This document shows, piece after piece, positions 7,552-15,901 of a stretch of DNA of 45,880 nt. The notes beneath the pieces are model-generated. The model was given only the letters and a program-made list of their open reading frames with translations, did no database searches and was not told the origin of the DNA. Made by a program: the position numbers and the translations under genes. The stretch's first letter is position 1. The number at the start of each line of letters is the position of its first letter. The stretch lies in the NCBI GenBank assembly GCA_018401455.1, contig JAGYKU010000020.1:1-45880 (forward strand). Reading direction: 5' to 3'. Source of the DNA: Flavobacteriales bacterium. Its GTDB lineage: Bacteria; Bacteroidota; Bacteroidia; Flavobacteriales_D; Parvicellaceae.

Positions 7552-8703
7552 CTAAATTATGACCATTTCACTGTTTTTCTGTTTTTTATCTTTTTCTACA
7601 GATTCATACTTTTTTTGAAGCTCCGTTAGTTGCTTTATTTTACTTTCGTTGAGAATAGAATCTTTCAGTACAAAAGCAGAATCTAAATATAAATAAGCCA
7701 CTTCATAATGCCCTGTTTCATTATGTGCTTGTGCTAATTGTTTGTATAATGAATAAACAAAACTTTGTTCTTTTGCTTCTTTTACAATTTGTAATGCTTC
7801 ATTAAAATATTCTTTACTTTTTTCTGGCTGACCTAATTTTAAATAACAAGAAGAAATATTAGAAATGGCCTTTGCATAAATGTTTTGTTCACCTTCTTGA
7901 ATACAAAATTGTGTAGATTTTTTAAACATTTTTATCGCTTCATTATAATCGTTGTTTTGATATTCAATAACACCGGAATTTAAATATAAAGTAGATTGCA
8001 TTAAAGAAACTCCTTCGTAATTTCCGATTTCAAAGCATCTTTGTTTATAGGATTTTGCAGAATCCACCATTTGAAGTTGAGCATAGGAAAGAGCAATGTT
8101 TAAGGAAGTTCCATAAGCTGAATTGTAATCTTTAGTCATTTCAGAAAGATGCAATGATTTATTCCAATAGTTGATAGCGTCATTCAAGTTGTCTGAATAG
8201 TAATGAGGCAAAGCTGCATCTGCATAAGATTTTTCGAGTTGACTGAGTGAACCATTATTTTTTGCTAATTCAATATTATCATGAAAATGTTGAATGGCAG
8301 TTGGGTAATTTAAATTAAACATTTGACTCAAACCTTTGGCTCTGTTGACAAGTAATTTCAAATCAATTTTATCAGTTGGTTCGGAATTTAAATCTACTTT
8401 ACTTAAGTAATAATTAACCGAATCAATTTCTAAATCATAGAAACTAAATGCTTTTTGAGCAAAAAATAAGGATTTTTCGTAATCGAAATTGTTTTTTGAA
8501 TTTGAAATAATTTTAATTCCCAATTTGAAAAATTCATCTTTCTCTTCGTTGGTATATTTTTTTAAAATTAAAGCGACTTGTTCAACTTCATTCAATCCCT
8601 CTATAGAGTCCATCAATTGTGATGATACTTGTCCTTTTACGTTAACAAATACAAGAAATAATAATATTAATAGAGTTAACAATCTCATTTCGTAAAAGTA
8701 CAA
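7552..8703 (-). CDS. N-terminal TPR half of a broken TPR-SpoIIE signalling protein
   Basis: 383 residues with a signal peptide or N-terminal anchor (LLTLLILLFLVFVNVKGQ) followed by about six tetratricopeptide repeats (e.g. NNDYNEAIKMFKKSTQFC and GQPEKSKEYFNEALQIV). The end turns into a coiled coil (LTELQKKYESVEKDKKQKN). In Bacteroidota such sensors continue through one membrane helix into a cytoplasmic SpoIIE phosphatase. Here the frame stops at 7552, but the expected membrane helix (YLILIG...) and phosphatase follow downstream in other frames. As it stands only the periplasmic TPR part could be made. Confidence 0.8.
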   Translation of the reverse strand: MYFYEMRLLTLLILLFLVFVNVKGQVSSQLMDSIEGLNEVEQVALILKKYTNEEKDEFFKLGIKIISNSKNNFDYEKSLFFAQKAFSFYDLEIDSVNYYLSKVDLNSEPTDKIDLKLLVNRAKGLSQMFNLNYPTAIQHFHDNIELAKNNGSLSQLEKSYADAALPHYYSDNLNDAINYWNKSLHLSEMTKDYNSAYGTSLNIALSYAQLQMVDSAKSYKQRCFEIGNYEGVSLMQSTLYLNSGVIEYQNNDYNEAIKMFKKSTQFCIQEGEQNIYAKAISNISSCYLKLGQPEKSKEYFNEALQIVKEAKEQSFVYSLYKQLAQAHNETGHYEVAYLYLDSAFVLKDSILNESKIKQLTELQKKYESVEKDKKQKNSEMVII

Positions 8704-8803
8704 TTTTAATTTACTGAACCAATTTATTATTTAAAAATTTTGGTTATTAAAAATATAATTCTTTATTTTAAAACCTATTAACTAACAAAAAAAATATAAA
8801 ATT

Positions 8804-9403
8804 ATGGCTACAGGAATTATTAGTGAATTTAGTTCAGAAAATGGAGACATCAAATCAGGTTCATTAAAGTCTGATGAGACAGGTGATATCTTATTGTTTT
8901 CAAGACAAACTATTACATGTGGAATAGGAGATGCAGTTTCTTTTACTATAGAAGTAACTGCAAACAATGATTCAATTGCAAAAGATTTAGTATGTGCCAC
9001 TGGAAATGTAGATCATCCTGATAGTCCAATCAGAACTAGGGTAACCAAAGACATTGTTGTAGGTCCAGAAGAAACTTTAACCATAAGAGGAGGGGGAGAA
9101 GTGACTGGACAAATAATTATTCAAGGTGGAAAATTAAGAGTTGTAGGTGGGGGAGAAGTAACTGGTCAAGTTATTATTCAAAGGTCTGGTACAATGGTCA
9201 TAAATGGAGGGCTTATCAAAGGTGATATCAAAGGGGAAGAGGCTGAATTGATAAAAATTACTGGTAATGGAGAAGTGACTGGTCAAATTATTATTCACAA
9301 AGGACATAGAATGGTTTTGGAAGATGGAACCATAAATGGAACTTTATCAATTGATAGCGCTTATAGAGTAGTAGTGAGATCTAGAACTAGAATAGGTTGC
9401 TAG
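8804..9403 (+). CDS. cold-shock-like domain fused to a beta-solenoid repeat domain (unassigned)
   Basis: A 199-residue protein with no signal peptide. Residues 2-65 look like a degenerate cold-shock (OB-fold) domain: TGIISEFSSENGDI aligns with GxVKxFxxEKGFGFI, GDILLFSRQ with the RNP2-like strand, and GDAVSFTIE with GDxVxFxV. Residues 92-195 form three clear copies of a GEVTGQIIIQ motif (96-107, 115-126, 154-165) with beta-rich spacers, suggesting a short beta-solenoid somewhat like bactofilin or polymer-forming proteins. DNA copies of the repeat (near 9088, 9145 and 9263) are still very similar, pointing to recent duplication. It stands alone, followed by a strong terminator. The function is unknown; a nucleic-acid-binding assembly protein is a guess. 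Confidence 0.8.
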   Translation: MATGIISEFSSENGDIKSGSLKSDETGDILLFSRQTITCGIGDAVSFTIEVTANNDSIAKDLVCATGNVDHPDSPIRTRVTKDIVVGPEETLTIRGGGEVTGQIIIQGGKLRVVGGGEVTGQVIIQRSGTMVINGGLIKGDIKGEEAELIKITGNGEVTGQIIIHKGHRMVLEDGTINGTLSIDSAYRVVVRSRTRIGC

Positions 9404-9449
9404 AAAATAGAATTTTCTGTAAGAAACTTTAAAACTTGAAAATGAAAAT

Positions 9450-9485
9450 CACAAAATATATTTTTTGTGGTTTTTTTTGTTTTTT
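9450..9485 (+). terminator. rho-independent terminator
   Basis: CACAAAA (9450-9456) pairs with TTTTGTG (9463-9469) around a short loop and is followed by a T-rich run. It lies 47 bases after the stop of the cold-shock-like gene and between convergent genes. Confidence 0.75.
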
Positions 9486-10017
9486 ACATGGTCATTCCAA
9501 CCACAACAGCAGTCATCAAGCAGGCTAATGTTCCACCAATTAAAGCTCTAACACCTAATTGTGAAAGCAAACCTTTTCGAGATGGAACCAGAGCACCAAT
9601 TCCTCCAATTTGAATTCCAATAGAAGCAATATTCGCAAATCCACAAAGCATGTAGGTGGACATAATAATACTTTTTTCACTAATAAGATTTTGGTCTTTC
9701 ATTTCACCTAGTCTTGGATAAGCAACAAATTCATTTAGAATTGTTTTTTGTCCTAGTAATTCACCAACATACACAATGTCTGCATTCTCAACACCCATCA
9801 TCCAAACAATTGGAGCGCAAGCATATCCAAATAGAAATTGAAACGAAAGTTTGTCGTAGTTGGTATTGGCTGCAATTATATCGTTGAGACCCCCAATATT
9901 TCCAAACCAGCCTAGAACTCCATTGGCAAGAGCCATCATTGCTATAAAAACCAATAACATTGCGCCTACATTTACCGCTAATTTAAGCCCGTCAAGTTCC
10001 GTTGGTGATGGCTTCAA
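9484..10017 (-). pseudogene. C-terminal part of a NupC-type nucleoside transporter, cut off by frameshifts
   Basis: This open frame carries the last third of a concentrative nucleoside transporter (CNT): DGLKLAVNVGAMLLVFIAMM, the substrate and ion-site region LFGYACAPIVWMMGV, then LGQKTILNEFVAYPRLGE and STYMLCGFANIASIGIQIGG. It continues the gene at 10050-11294. Between the two (10018-10060) the expected linker can be followed only by changing frame three times: ENLSISKDKWG, then VNALEAITNGT, then DGLKLAVNV. The apparent start codon is therefore not a real one. Confidence 0.8.
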
Positions 10018-10049
10018 GAGCGTTAACCCCCATTTATCTTTTGAAATAC

Positions 10050-11294
10050 TTAGGTTTTCGTTGATTTTTCTGTTTCTGGAACCAACATTTTGGCAGCGAC
10101 CACAGCAGCGGGAGCAGAAATTATAGATGCAGTAAGTAAATGTTTGGCAAAAAATGCTTGTGCTTCTGGATCATCGCCACCTAAAAAGCCAATATAAGCC
10201 GCCAATACTCCACCAGCAATTGTTGCCATTCCACCTGTCATCAAACACATTATTTCTGATTTTGTCATTTTAGACAAATAAGGTTTAACCAATAATGGAG
10301 ATTCTGTTTGACCTAAAAATACATTGCCTGCTGCTGCTAAACTTTCAGCACCAGACAAACGCATGAATTTTTTCATAATCCAAGCAAAAACATACACTAC
10401 TTTTTGAAGTATTCCCCAATAATAAAACAAACTCATTAAAGCGGAGAAGAATATAATGGTAGGCAATACTTTGATAGCAAATGTGATTAAAGGTGCTTGT
10501 ACTTCTCCAATTCCCATTTGTCCAAAAAGAAAGTCAACACCGTCATTGGTGTAGCCAATCAATGTTACAAAACCTTTGCTGATAAAAGTAAAACCTTCTT
10601 CTACAAAAGGTGCTTTCAAAACAAGTAGCGCAATTACGAGTTGGAAAAGCACTCCTTTCCATACCAATTGCCAATCAATTGATTTTCTGTTGGTACTGAA
10701 TAACCACGCGATTGAAAGCAAAAAAGCCATTCCTAAAATTCCTCTTAGTATTGAAGTAAAAGACGCAGATTGAATTTCTTTTACATATCTTTTCATTTTA
10801 AAAGTTCCTTTATCTTCTAGGAAAAATTCAAGATAATCATCTTCAAATGAAATGATTTGAGCGTAATGTGTTTCTTGAATAAATTTCAACCCATCACTAT
10901 CCAGTTTTCCAACTGTAAAATCATTTTGTTTGTATATTATTGATGTGCCACCAGTAGAATCGGTAACAATGTTCGTTTGGGTTGTATTTAATTCTATATT
11001 GGGAGTGATATAATCAAAACAAATACTATCGCCTTTTATTTTCCATGTTCCTTTGACAGTAGCATTTGGCGAAAAGATATTTGAACTGAATTTTTGAGTT
11101 GTATCAGAAATATTTAATCCTAAAGTATAGATAACACTATCATTAGTAAGATGATTTTCGTACAATGGAGCAAAATATTCTAAATTCCAAGTACCTTTTA
11201 GTTGTGTTGTTTTGTTTGGTTTAGTATCTCCACAAGAACTTAGGAAGAAAACACTTATTAAAGCAATGATTATATATTTTACTAGTATTTTCAT
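10050..11294 (-). pseudogene. N-terminal part of a NupC-type nucleoside transporter with a lipoprotein-like extracytoplasmic domain
   Basis: CNT proteins import nucleosides with Na+ or H+. Residues 1-22 form a signal with a lipobox-like end (FFLSSCG). Residues 30-170 are a beta-rich lipocalin-like domain (LKGTWNLEYFAPLY, TVKGTWKIKGDSICFDY). Residues 180-410 are the membrane part, with signature segments FGQMGIGEVQAPLITFAIKV, ESLAAAGNVFLGQTESPLLV and GGMATIAGGVLAAYIGFLGG. Bacteroidota CNTs often have an N-terminal extension of this kind. The frame ends at PETEKSTKT, and the rest is at 9484-10017. The three shifts within about 70 bp suggest either decay or a badly called stretch. Confidence 0.82.
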
Positions 11295-11318
11295 CTACAT
11301 TATTCTGAGAAAAGTAAT

Positions 11319-11906
11319 TTAGTTGCTATTTCTTTTATTGATTTCGTCTCGAATTCTTGAAGCTGTTTCGTAATCTTCATTTTCAAGAGCAATTGCCAAT
11401 TGTTGGTTTAATTCTTCTAATGATATACTTTTTGGACTCGATTGTTGAGGTTCAGAATCATTTTCTTGAAGCGATTCTTCTTCTTTATCAAAATCATCTT
11501 CCAATAGAATCCCTGCGCTACCTAACACAAATTCATAGGTATAAATAGGGCAGTTGAATCTAACTGCTAATGCAATAGCATCTGAAGTTCTGGAGTCGAT
11601 TTCAATTTCTTCGCCATCTTTGTCGCAAACTAATTTTGAAAAAAAGATACCTTCTACAAGATTGTAAATGATTACTTCAGAAATATTGATATTGAATTCT
11701 TCTGCGAAATTTTTGAATAAATCATGGGTAAGCGGTCTGCTAGGTGTCATTTTTTCCAACTCAATAGCTATTGCTTGAGCCTCAAAACCACCAATAATAA
11801 TAGGTAACCTTCTTTTGCCAGTTGTTTCACCTAATACTAGAGCATACGCTCCCGATTGTGTTTGACTGTAGGATAATCCTACGATATCTAGTTTTAATTT
11901 TTCCAT
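11319..11906 (-). CDS. bifunctional nuclease family protein (DUF151) with UVR motif
   Basis: A 195-residue cytoplasmic protein. Residues 1-135 are the bifunctional nuclease (BFN) domain, with LPIIIGGFEAQAIAIELE and the conserved ending SRTSDAIALAVRFNCPIY. Residues 160-192 form a UvrB/UvrC-type motif (LEELNQQLAIALENEDYETA, then SRIRDEINK), the usual arrangement in Bacteroidota. Plant and bacterial members have been reported to cleave DNA and RNA; the cellular role is unclear. It lies 24 bp upstream of the nucleoside transporter on the same strand, so the two may be co-transcribed, which would fit nucleotide salvage. Confidence 0.92.
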   Translation of the reverse strand: MEKLKLDIVGLSYSQTQSGAYALVLGETTGKRRLPIIIGGFEAQAIAIELEKMTPSRPLTHDLFKNFAEEFNINISEVIIYNLVEGIFFSKLVCDKDGEEIEIDSRTSDAIALAVRFNCPIYTYEFVLGSAGILLEDDFDKEEESLQENDSEPQQSSPKSISLEELNQQLAIALENEDYETASRIRDEINKRNSN

Positions 11907-12176
11907 TCTGCACTTTGCTTTGTAAAAACAAGAATACGAAAATAAGAATTATTTATGGAACAAAAACCTTATTGCTTATTAAAAATATGAATCTGATTAA
12001 TAAAAGTTAAAAAACTACTTTGACTTTTCTTTATTAACATTTTTCAAAAAACAAATTCAAAGAATATGTAGTTTCTATTACATTTTGGAATTCAGAGGAT
12101 TAATTTCTTAGGAACCAAATTCTAAATAAGAATAGCCAAATTCTTGATCTCGTTAGTAGGGCATTTTACAAACTTA

Positions 12177-12184
12177 TATTTTTG
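12177..12184 (+). promoter_or_regulatory. -7 box (TATTTTTG) of the small lipoprotein gene
   Basis: Matches the Bacteroidota TAnnTTTG element and ends 26 bases before the ATG at 12211. No convincing -33 TTTG at the usual distance. Confidence 0.45.
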
Positions 12185-12210
12185 GGTATTAATTATTAAA
12201 ATTTAACATT

Positions 12211-12441
12211 ATGAAAAAAGTTATTATTACCTCTTTATTGTCAGTTTTTGTTTTTGGAATGAGTTCGTGCACCAAAAGAGGTGACCATACATGTGAATGT
12301 AATTATTACAACCCTGATATTGATTATTCTGATCAAGAAGTGAATGTTTTGGAAGATTATACTGAAGAAGAAGCTATTGCTGCTTGCAAATCTTTAGAAG
12401 TTGAATCAGCAGGATATACTTGGTCTTGTAGCATAAAATAA
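12211..12441 (+). CDS. small cysteine-containing lipoprotein, unknown function
   Basis: 76 residues. The signal peptide MKKVIITSLLSVFVFGMSSC ends in a lipobox with the lipid-modified Cys at 20. The mature part (about 55 residues) is acidic and has four more cysteines (HTCECNYY, IAACKS, YTWSCSIK), which could form two disulfides outside the cytoplasm. It has its own -7 box and terminator, so it is a single-gene unit. The family is not recognised. Confidence 0.75.
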   Translation: MKKVIITSLLSVFVFGMSSCTKRGDHTCECNYYNPDIDYSDQEVNVLEDYTEEEAIAACKSLEVESAGYTWSCSIK

Positions 12442-12464
12442 TCAATTAATTTTTTCATTCTTTT

Positions 12465-12508
12465 GAGCCATTCTGAATGTAAAGTTCGGGATGGCTTTTT
12501 TGGTTTTT
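12465..12508 (+). terminator. rho-independent terminator after the small lipoprotein
   Basis: AGCCAT (12466-12471) pairs with ATGGCT (12491-12496) and is followed by a T-rich tail. It sits 24 bases after the stop codon. Confidence 0.75.
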
Positions 12509-12550
12509 CGTTTCATAAATTTATATGAACTTTTCTATTTAAAATAATTG

Positions 12551-12558
12551 TAAGTTTG
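12551..12558 (+). promoter_or_regulatory. -7 box (TAAGTTTG) of the three-gene operon at 12592
   Basis: An exact TAnnTTTG match, 33 bases before the ATG at 12592. It supports the upstream start rather than the internal ATG at 12628, though either could be used. Confidence 0.5.
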
Positions 12559-12591
12559 CATCATAAAAATCGACTTTAATTTTTTTGAAGA

Positions 12592-13164
12592 ATGTTTTGG
12601 GGTCATGAGAAAATAAAAGGATTGGAAATGTCCACTATCAAAGACTTTTGGCAGTGGACTTATTCTGATATGCTCATCAATAAAAACAGAGATGATTTTG
12701 CATTGTTTTTAGTAGCACACGCATTGGAACTCACCAAAATGCCAAGAATTGACTGGGGCAAGATAGATTTGAGATACCGAAAGAAAAAAATCGCAGTAAG
12801 AACAAGTGGATATATTCAAAGTTGGAGACAAAAAAAACCTAAGAGAATTTCTTTTGATATTTCCCCCAAAACAGGACTTGATGCTAAGAAAGAAGATTCG
12901 ATGACGTTTAGAAACAGAGAGCCTGAATTGTATATATTTTGTGTTTTGGCTGAAAAAGATGTTAGAAAAATTAATGTACTGGACCTCGAACAATGGCAGT
13001 TTTATATTGTTAGAACAACAGATTTGGATATTCATTTTCCCAAAAACAAAAAAATTGGCTTAAGACCTATCAAGCAATTGGCAGGTGCTACAAACCAAAC
13101 GAGATTAAAAGATATTATTGATACCTTAATTGATTTTGAATTAACAGAAAAACAAGTATTATAA
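12592..13164 (+). CDS. hypothetical protein, restriction-endonuclease-like family
   Basis: 190 residues, cytoplasmic. It resembles a widespread uncharacterised family with the pattern DFWxWxYSDLxxNxNR, an IEVKSSGYxQSW segment and a later FCxLAEKDxxxxxxLxLxQWxFY segment. Here these read FWQWTYSDMLINKNR, IAVRTSGYIQSWRQ and FCVLAEKDVRKINVLDLEQW. The middle segment looks like the D-x-n-(E)-x-K core of PD-(D/E)XK nucleases, but the acidic residue and lysine are Ala and Arg (IAVRTS), so any nuclease activity is doubtful. It begins an operon; the next gene starts two bases after its stop. The better homology begins at Met13 (12628), so the true start may be there. Confidence 0.7.
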   Translation: MFWGHEKIKGLEMSTIKDFWQWTYSDMLINKNRDDFALFLVAHALELTKMPRIDWGKIDLRYRKKKIAVRTSGYIQSWRQKKPKRISFDISPKTGLDAKKEDSMTFRNREPELYIFCVLAEKDVRKINVLDLEQWQFYIVRTTDLDIHFPKNKKIGLRPIKQLAGATNQTRLKDIIDTLIDFELTEKQVL

Positions 13165-13165
13165 A

Positions 13166-13546
13166 ATGGCAGATGTAAATGTATTTGGGCAACCTATTAT
13201 TACATGTAGTAATGAACCGCTCACAGGTTTTTTTAGAGACGGATGTTGCAATACAGACGATAGTGATGTTGGAAGTCATACGGTATGTGTTGTGGCAACA
13301 GAAGATTTCCTGAAGTTTTCTGCTTTGGTTGGAAATGATTTAAGTACTCCACGACCAGAGTTTGGTTTTTCTGGAATAAAACCAGGTGATAAGTGGTGTC
13401 TTTGTGCTGCAAGATTTTTGCAAGCATTTCAAAATGATGCTGCGCCAAAAGTATTGTTAGAAGCTACCAACGAAAAGGCTTTAGAAATTGTGCCAATGGA
13501 TATTTTACTCCAATTTGCCTTAAAGGAAACCGTAAAAAATGACTGA
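13166..13546 (+). CDS. DUF2237 family protein
   Basis: 126 residues. All hallmarks of DUF2237 are present: NVFGQPIITCSNEPLTGFFR, DGCCNT, GNDLSTPRPEFGFSGIKPGD, KWCLCAARFLQAF and LEATNEKALEIV. These small proteins are widely conserved, rich in cysteine and histidine, and have no established function. It lies two bases after the endonuclease-like gene and overlaps the next gene by 8 bp, so the three are translated together. The extra C-terminal PMDILLQFALK is a short addition to the usual end. Confidence 0.93.
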   Translation: MADVNVFGQPIITCSNEPLTGFFRDGCCNTDDSDVGSHTVCVVATEDFLKFSALVGNDLSTPRPEFGFSGIKPGDKWCLCAARFLQAFQNDAAPKVLLEATNEKALEIVPMDILLQFALKETVKND

Positions 13547-14000
13547 CTTTTCAAATTTAAAAAAACAAGTTTTGATACAGTGTCAGAACTTGTTGTCAGA
13601 GAAAAGAATTTTATTGCACAATGAACTTCAAACTTTACAAGAAGCATTAGAAAATGAATCGAAAAGTAGTGCTGGTGATAAGTATGAAACAGGAATAGAA
13701 ATGATTCAGAGCGAAAAGGAAAAAATTCACAGTCAGATGCAAACCTTAGAACAAAGTTTTAAACTGTTGAATGTAGCTCAAAAGAGCATTTCTAAAGATA
13801 CCGTTCAAAACGGAACACTTGTGATTACCTCATCAGGAAAGTATTTGATTGGGCCAAGTATTGGAAAAGTAAGTGTTGGAGATGATTTTGTATTTGTAAT
13901 ATCTCCAAGCTCTCCTGTAGCTCAGGTATTGATAAACAAAAAAGTAAAAGATAAAATTACATTCAACGAAAATGAGAATGTGATTTTGGAAGTTTGTTAA
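13539..14000 (+). CDS. GreA/GreB-like elongation-factor-related protein
   Basis: 153 residues. The N-terminal half is a helical hairpin or coiled coil (ENESKSSAGDKYETGIEMIQ is the typical segment), and the C-terminal half is a small beta domain (VQNGTLVITSSGKYLIGPSI, then VFVISPSSPVAQVLINKKV) like the FKBP-type end of Gre factors. Such proteins in Bacteroidota are sometimes labelled 3-oxoacyl-ACP synthase by mistake; nothing here supports that. Gre factors rescue backtracked RNA polymerase through acidic residues at the coiled-coil tip, and those are not obvious here, so catalysis is uncertain. Third gene of the operon, overlapping DUF2237 by 8 bp. Confidence 0.8.
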   Translation: MTDFSNLKKQVLIQCQNLLSEKRILLHNELQTLQEALENESKSSAGDKYETGIEMIQSEKEKIHSQMQTLEQSFKLLNVAQKSISKDTVQNGTLVITSSGKYLIGPSIGKVSVGDDFVFVISPSSPVAQVLINKKVKDKITFNENENVILEVC

Positions 14001-14143
14001 TCTAATTTTTATAGAAAGTATAATACTTAATCATTTCAGCTCTATTTAAAATTGAAATTAATTTCTTAAGAAGAAAATATCTGCATTATCTTGACCAAAT
14101 TCAAAGCAATCTTAGTTTGTGAAATAATCAAAACTAATTTTCT

Positions 14144-14151
14144 TATATTTG
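14144..14151 (+). promoter_or_regulatory. -7 box (TATATTTG) of the DUF4920 lipoprotein gene
   Basis: An exact TAnnTTTG match, 23 bases before the ATG at 14175. A TTTG at 14116-14119 could be the -33 element, with a slightly long 24-bp spacer. Confidence 0.6.
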
Positions 14152-14174
14152 CAAAAAAATAATCAATAAACATA

Positions 14175-14744
14175 ATGAAAAAAGTAATAATTACATTTTT
14201 AGCGTTAACAACATTAGTAGTTCAGTCATGTGGAGAAAGCAAAGCTGAAGAAACTACAGAAAGCAATGAAGCTTCAAATGAAGTTTCAACAGAAACTGAA
14301 GAAATAGAAGAAGAAATTGTAATGGTAGAGGGATACCAATACTACGGAATCAAAGATATGAACTCAGAAGGAGCTGTTTCTGTAGAAGAAATGAAATCAA
14401 TTATAGATTCTACAGGTTCTTTTTCTGGAAAAATCACTACAACTTTACATGGTGTTTGTAAAAAAGCAGGATGTTGGGTTACAATTCAAAATCCTAATGG
14501 AGATCCAATAAGAGTAGTATTTGGAGAACACGATTTCTTTGTTCCTATTGATACTCCAGAAGGAAAAGCAGTTATTATTGAAGGTTTTGCAATGTTGGAC
14601 ACAACTTCTATTGATATGCAAAAGCATTTTCTAGACGATGCTGTTGAAGCTGGAGAAACAGTAACTCAAGAGCAATATGACGCTATAACTGAGCCTTTAG
14701 TGGAGATTTCTTTCAATGCTTCGGGTATTTTGATAAAACCATAA
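14175..14744 (+). CDS. DUF4920 domain lipoprotein
   Basis: 189 residues. A signal peptide with lipobox (VVQSCGES, Cys19) is followed by an acidic Glu/Thr-rich linker (20-50) and the DUF4920 domain: YYGIKDMNSEGAVSVEEM, GKITTTLHGVCKKAGCWVTI, FGEHDFFVPIDTPEGKAVIIEG, LDDAVEAG. The conserved VCxxxGCW pair of cysteines (near residues 95 and 100) may bind a metal or form a disulfide. This is an outer-membrane or periplasmic lipoprotein of unknown function common in Bacteroidota. Single-gene unit with its own promoter and a terminator-like hairpin. Confidence 0.9.
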   Translation: MKKVIITFLALTTLVVQSCGESKAEETTESNEASNEVSTETEEIEEEIVMVEGYQYYGIKDMNSEGAVSVEEMKSIIDSTGSFSGKITTTLHGVCKKAGCWVTIQNPNGDPIRVVFGEHDFFVPIDTPEGKAVIIEGFAMLDTTSIDMQKHFLDDAVEAGETVTQEQYDAITEPLVEISFNASGILIKP

Positions 14745-14769
14745 ATTAATTAAAAATATATTTATTTTC

Positions 14770-14803
14770 AAAGGCTCTCTTTTTTAAGATGGTCTTTTTT
14801 TAT
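14770..14803 (+). terminator. weak terminator-like hairpin after the DUF4920 gene
   Basis: AAAGGCT can pair with GGTCTTT with two G-U pairs and is followed by seven Ts. The stem is weaker than the terminators at 9450 and 12465. Confidence 0.45.
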
Positions 14804-14839
14804 TTTGAATATTTCAATAATTTTCTAATTGCTAATGTA

Positions 14840-14847
14840 TAACTTTG
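14840..14847 (+). promoter_or_regulatory. -7 box (TAACTTTG) of the aldo/keto reductase gene
   Basis: An exact TAnnTTTG match, 22 bases before the ATG at 14870. Confidence 0.5.
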
Positions 14848-14869
14848 TAAAAAGTATAAAAAAGTTGCA

Positions 14870-15898
14870 ATGAAAATAATGGATTATAAACTACTCGGAA
14901 GAACAGGAATCAAAGTTTCTGAATTATGTTTAGGAACTATGACTTTTGGAACAGATTGGGGGTGGGGTAGTGAAAAGGAAGAAGCCATAAAAATATACGA
15001 TGCTTTTATAGAAAGAGGAGGTAATTTCTTTGATACGGCAAATATTTATACCAAAGGAACCTCCGAAAAATGGCTAGGTGAATTTATTGGTAAAGAAAGA
15101 GAAAATATGGTCATTGCAACCAAATATTCTCTCACTGAAACCGAAAAGGTAAATCAATCCGGAAATTCTAGAAAAAATATGATGCAAAGTATTGATGCAT
15201 CTCTCAAAAGACTAGGAACAGATTACATCGATTTGTATTATGTACACGCTTGGGATGATACTACCCAACCTGAAGAACTCATGCGAAATTTAGAATATCT
15301 TCTCGCTTCTGGGAAAATATTAAGTATTGGAATTAGCGACACGCCTGCTTGGATAGTGAGTAAATGCAATACTATCGCAGAGCAAAGAGGTTGGACACCT
15401 TTTTCGGCTTATCAAGTAGAATATTGTCTTACTGAGCACACCGCTGATAGAGAAGTATTGCCTTGCACCGCTGGTTTTGATATGACTTTTTGTGGTTTTG
15501 GACCTTTGGCAGCAGGACTGCTTTCGGGAAAATATCTTCAGGATTCGGACGAACCTAAAAGAATGACCGTACGAAAATCGCCTCGTTTGAGCGAAAAAAA
15601 TCTAGTTGTTAGCGCTCAACTGAAATCATTGAGTGAATCTTGGAATTTGTCTCCAACTGCTGTAGCGATAAGATGGGCAATGCAAAAGTTTGAAAAGTCA
15701 TCTCCTATTTTTGGTGCTCGTTCTCACAAACAAATACTTGAAAATTTACAAGCGCTTGATTTTGTGCTTAGTGAAACACAAATGAACCAATTGGATGCTA
15801 TATGTACCATAGATTCCAACAATCCAAATGATTTTTTGAAATTAGACAGAATTCAAGAAATTTTGTATGGAAATCAAAAACACAGAATCTCTTTCTAA
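14870..15898 (+). CDS. aldo/keto reductase
   Basis: A 342-residue NAD(P)H-dependent (beta/alpha)8-barrel oxidoreductase. The catalytic tetrad is visible: Asp in GGNFFDTANIY, Tyr in the same segment, Lys in MVIATKYS, and His in LYYVHAWD. The N-terminal LGRTGIKVSELCLGTMTFG is the family signature, and the C-terminal GARSHKQILENLQAL is the cofactor phosphate loop. It is closest in pattern to the AKR11/12-like group, whose substrates vary. MDYKLLGRTG could start at the second ATG (14879). A MATE exporter gene begins three bases after its stop, so the two form an operon, perhaps for detoxification. Confidence 0.95.
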   Translation: MKIMDYKLLGRTGIKVSELCLGTMTFGTDWGWGSEKEEAIKIYDAFIERGGNFFDTANIYTKGTSEKWLGEFIGKERENMVIATKYSLTETEKVNQSGNSRKNMMQSIDASLKRLGTDYIDLYYVHAWDDTTQPEELMRNLEYLLASGKILSIGISDTPAWIVSKCNTIAEQRGWTPFSAYQVEYCLTEHTADREVLPCTAGFDMTFCGFGPLAAGLLSGKYLQDSDEPKRMTVRKSPRLSEKNLVVSAQLKSLSESWNLSPTAVAIRWAMQKFEKSSPIFGARSHKQILENLQALDFVLSETQMNQLDAICTIDSNNPNDFLKLDRIQEILYGNQKHRISF

Positions 15899-15901
15899 GG
15901 T

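Noticed and set aside
8489-8695. Plus-strand frame opposite the TPR gene, and similar antisense frames (e.g. 16297-16683, 18566-19003)
   Set aside because: They are opposite well-supported genes and have compositions expected from antisense reading.
13539-14000. 3-oxoacyl-ACP synthase label often given to such proteins
   Set aside because: 153 residues with a coiled coil and Gre-like end; no thiolase fold or Cys-His-His triad.
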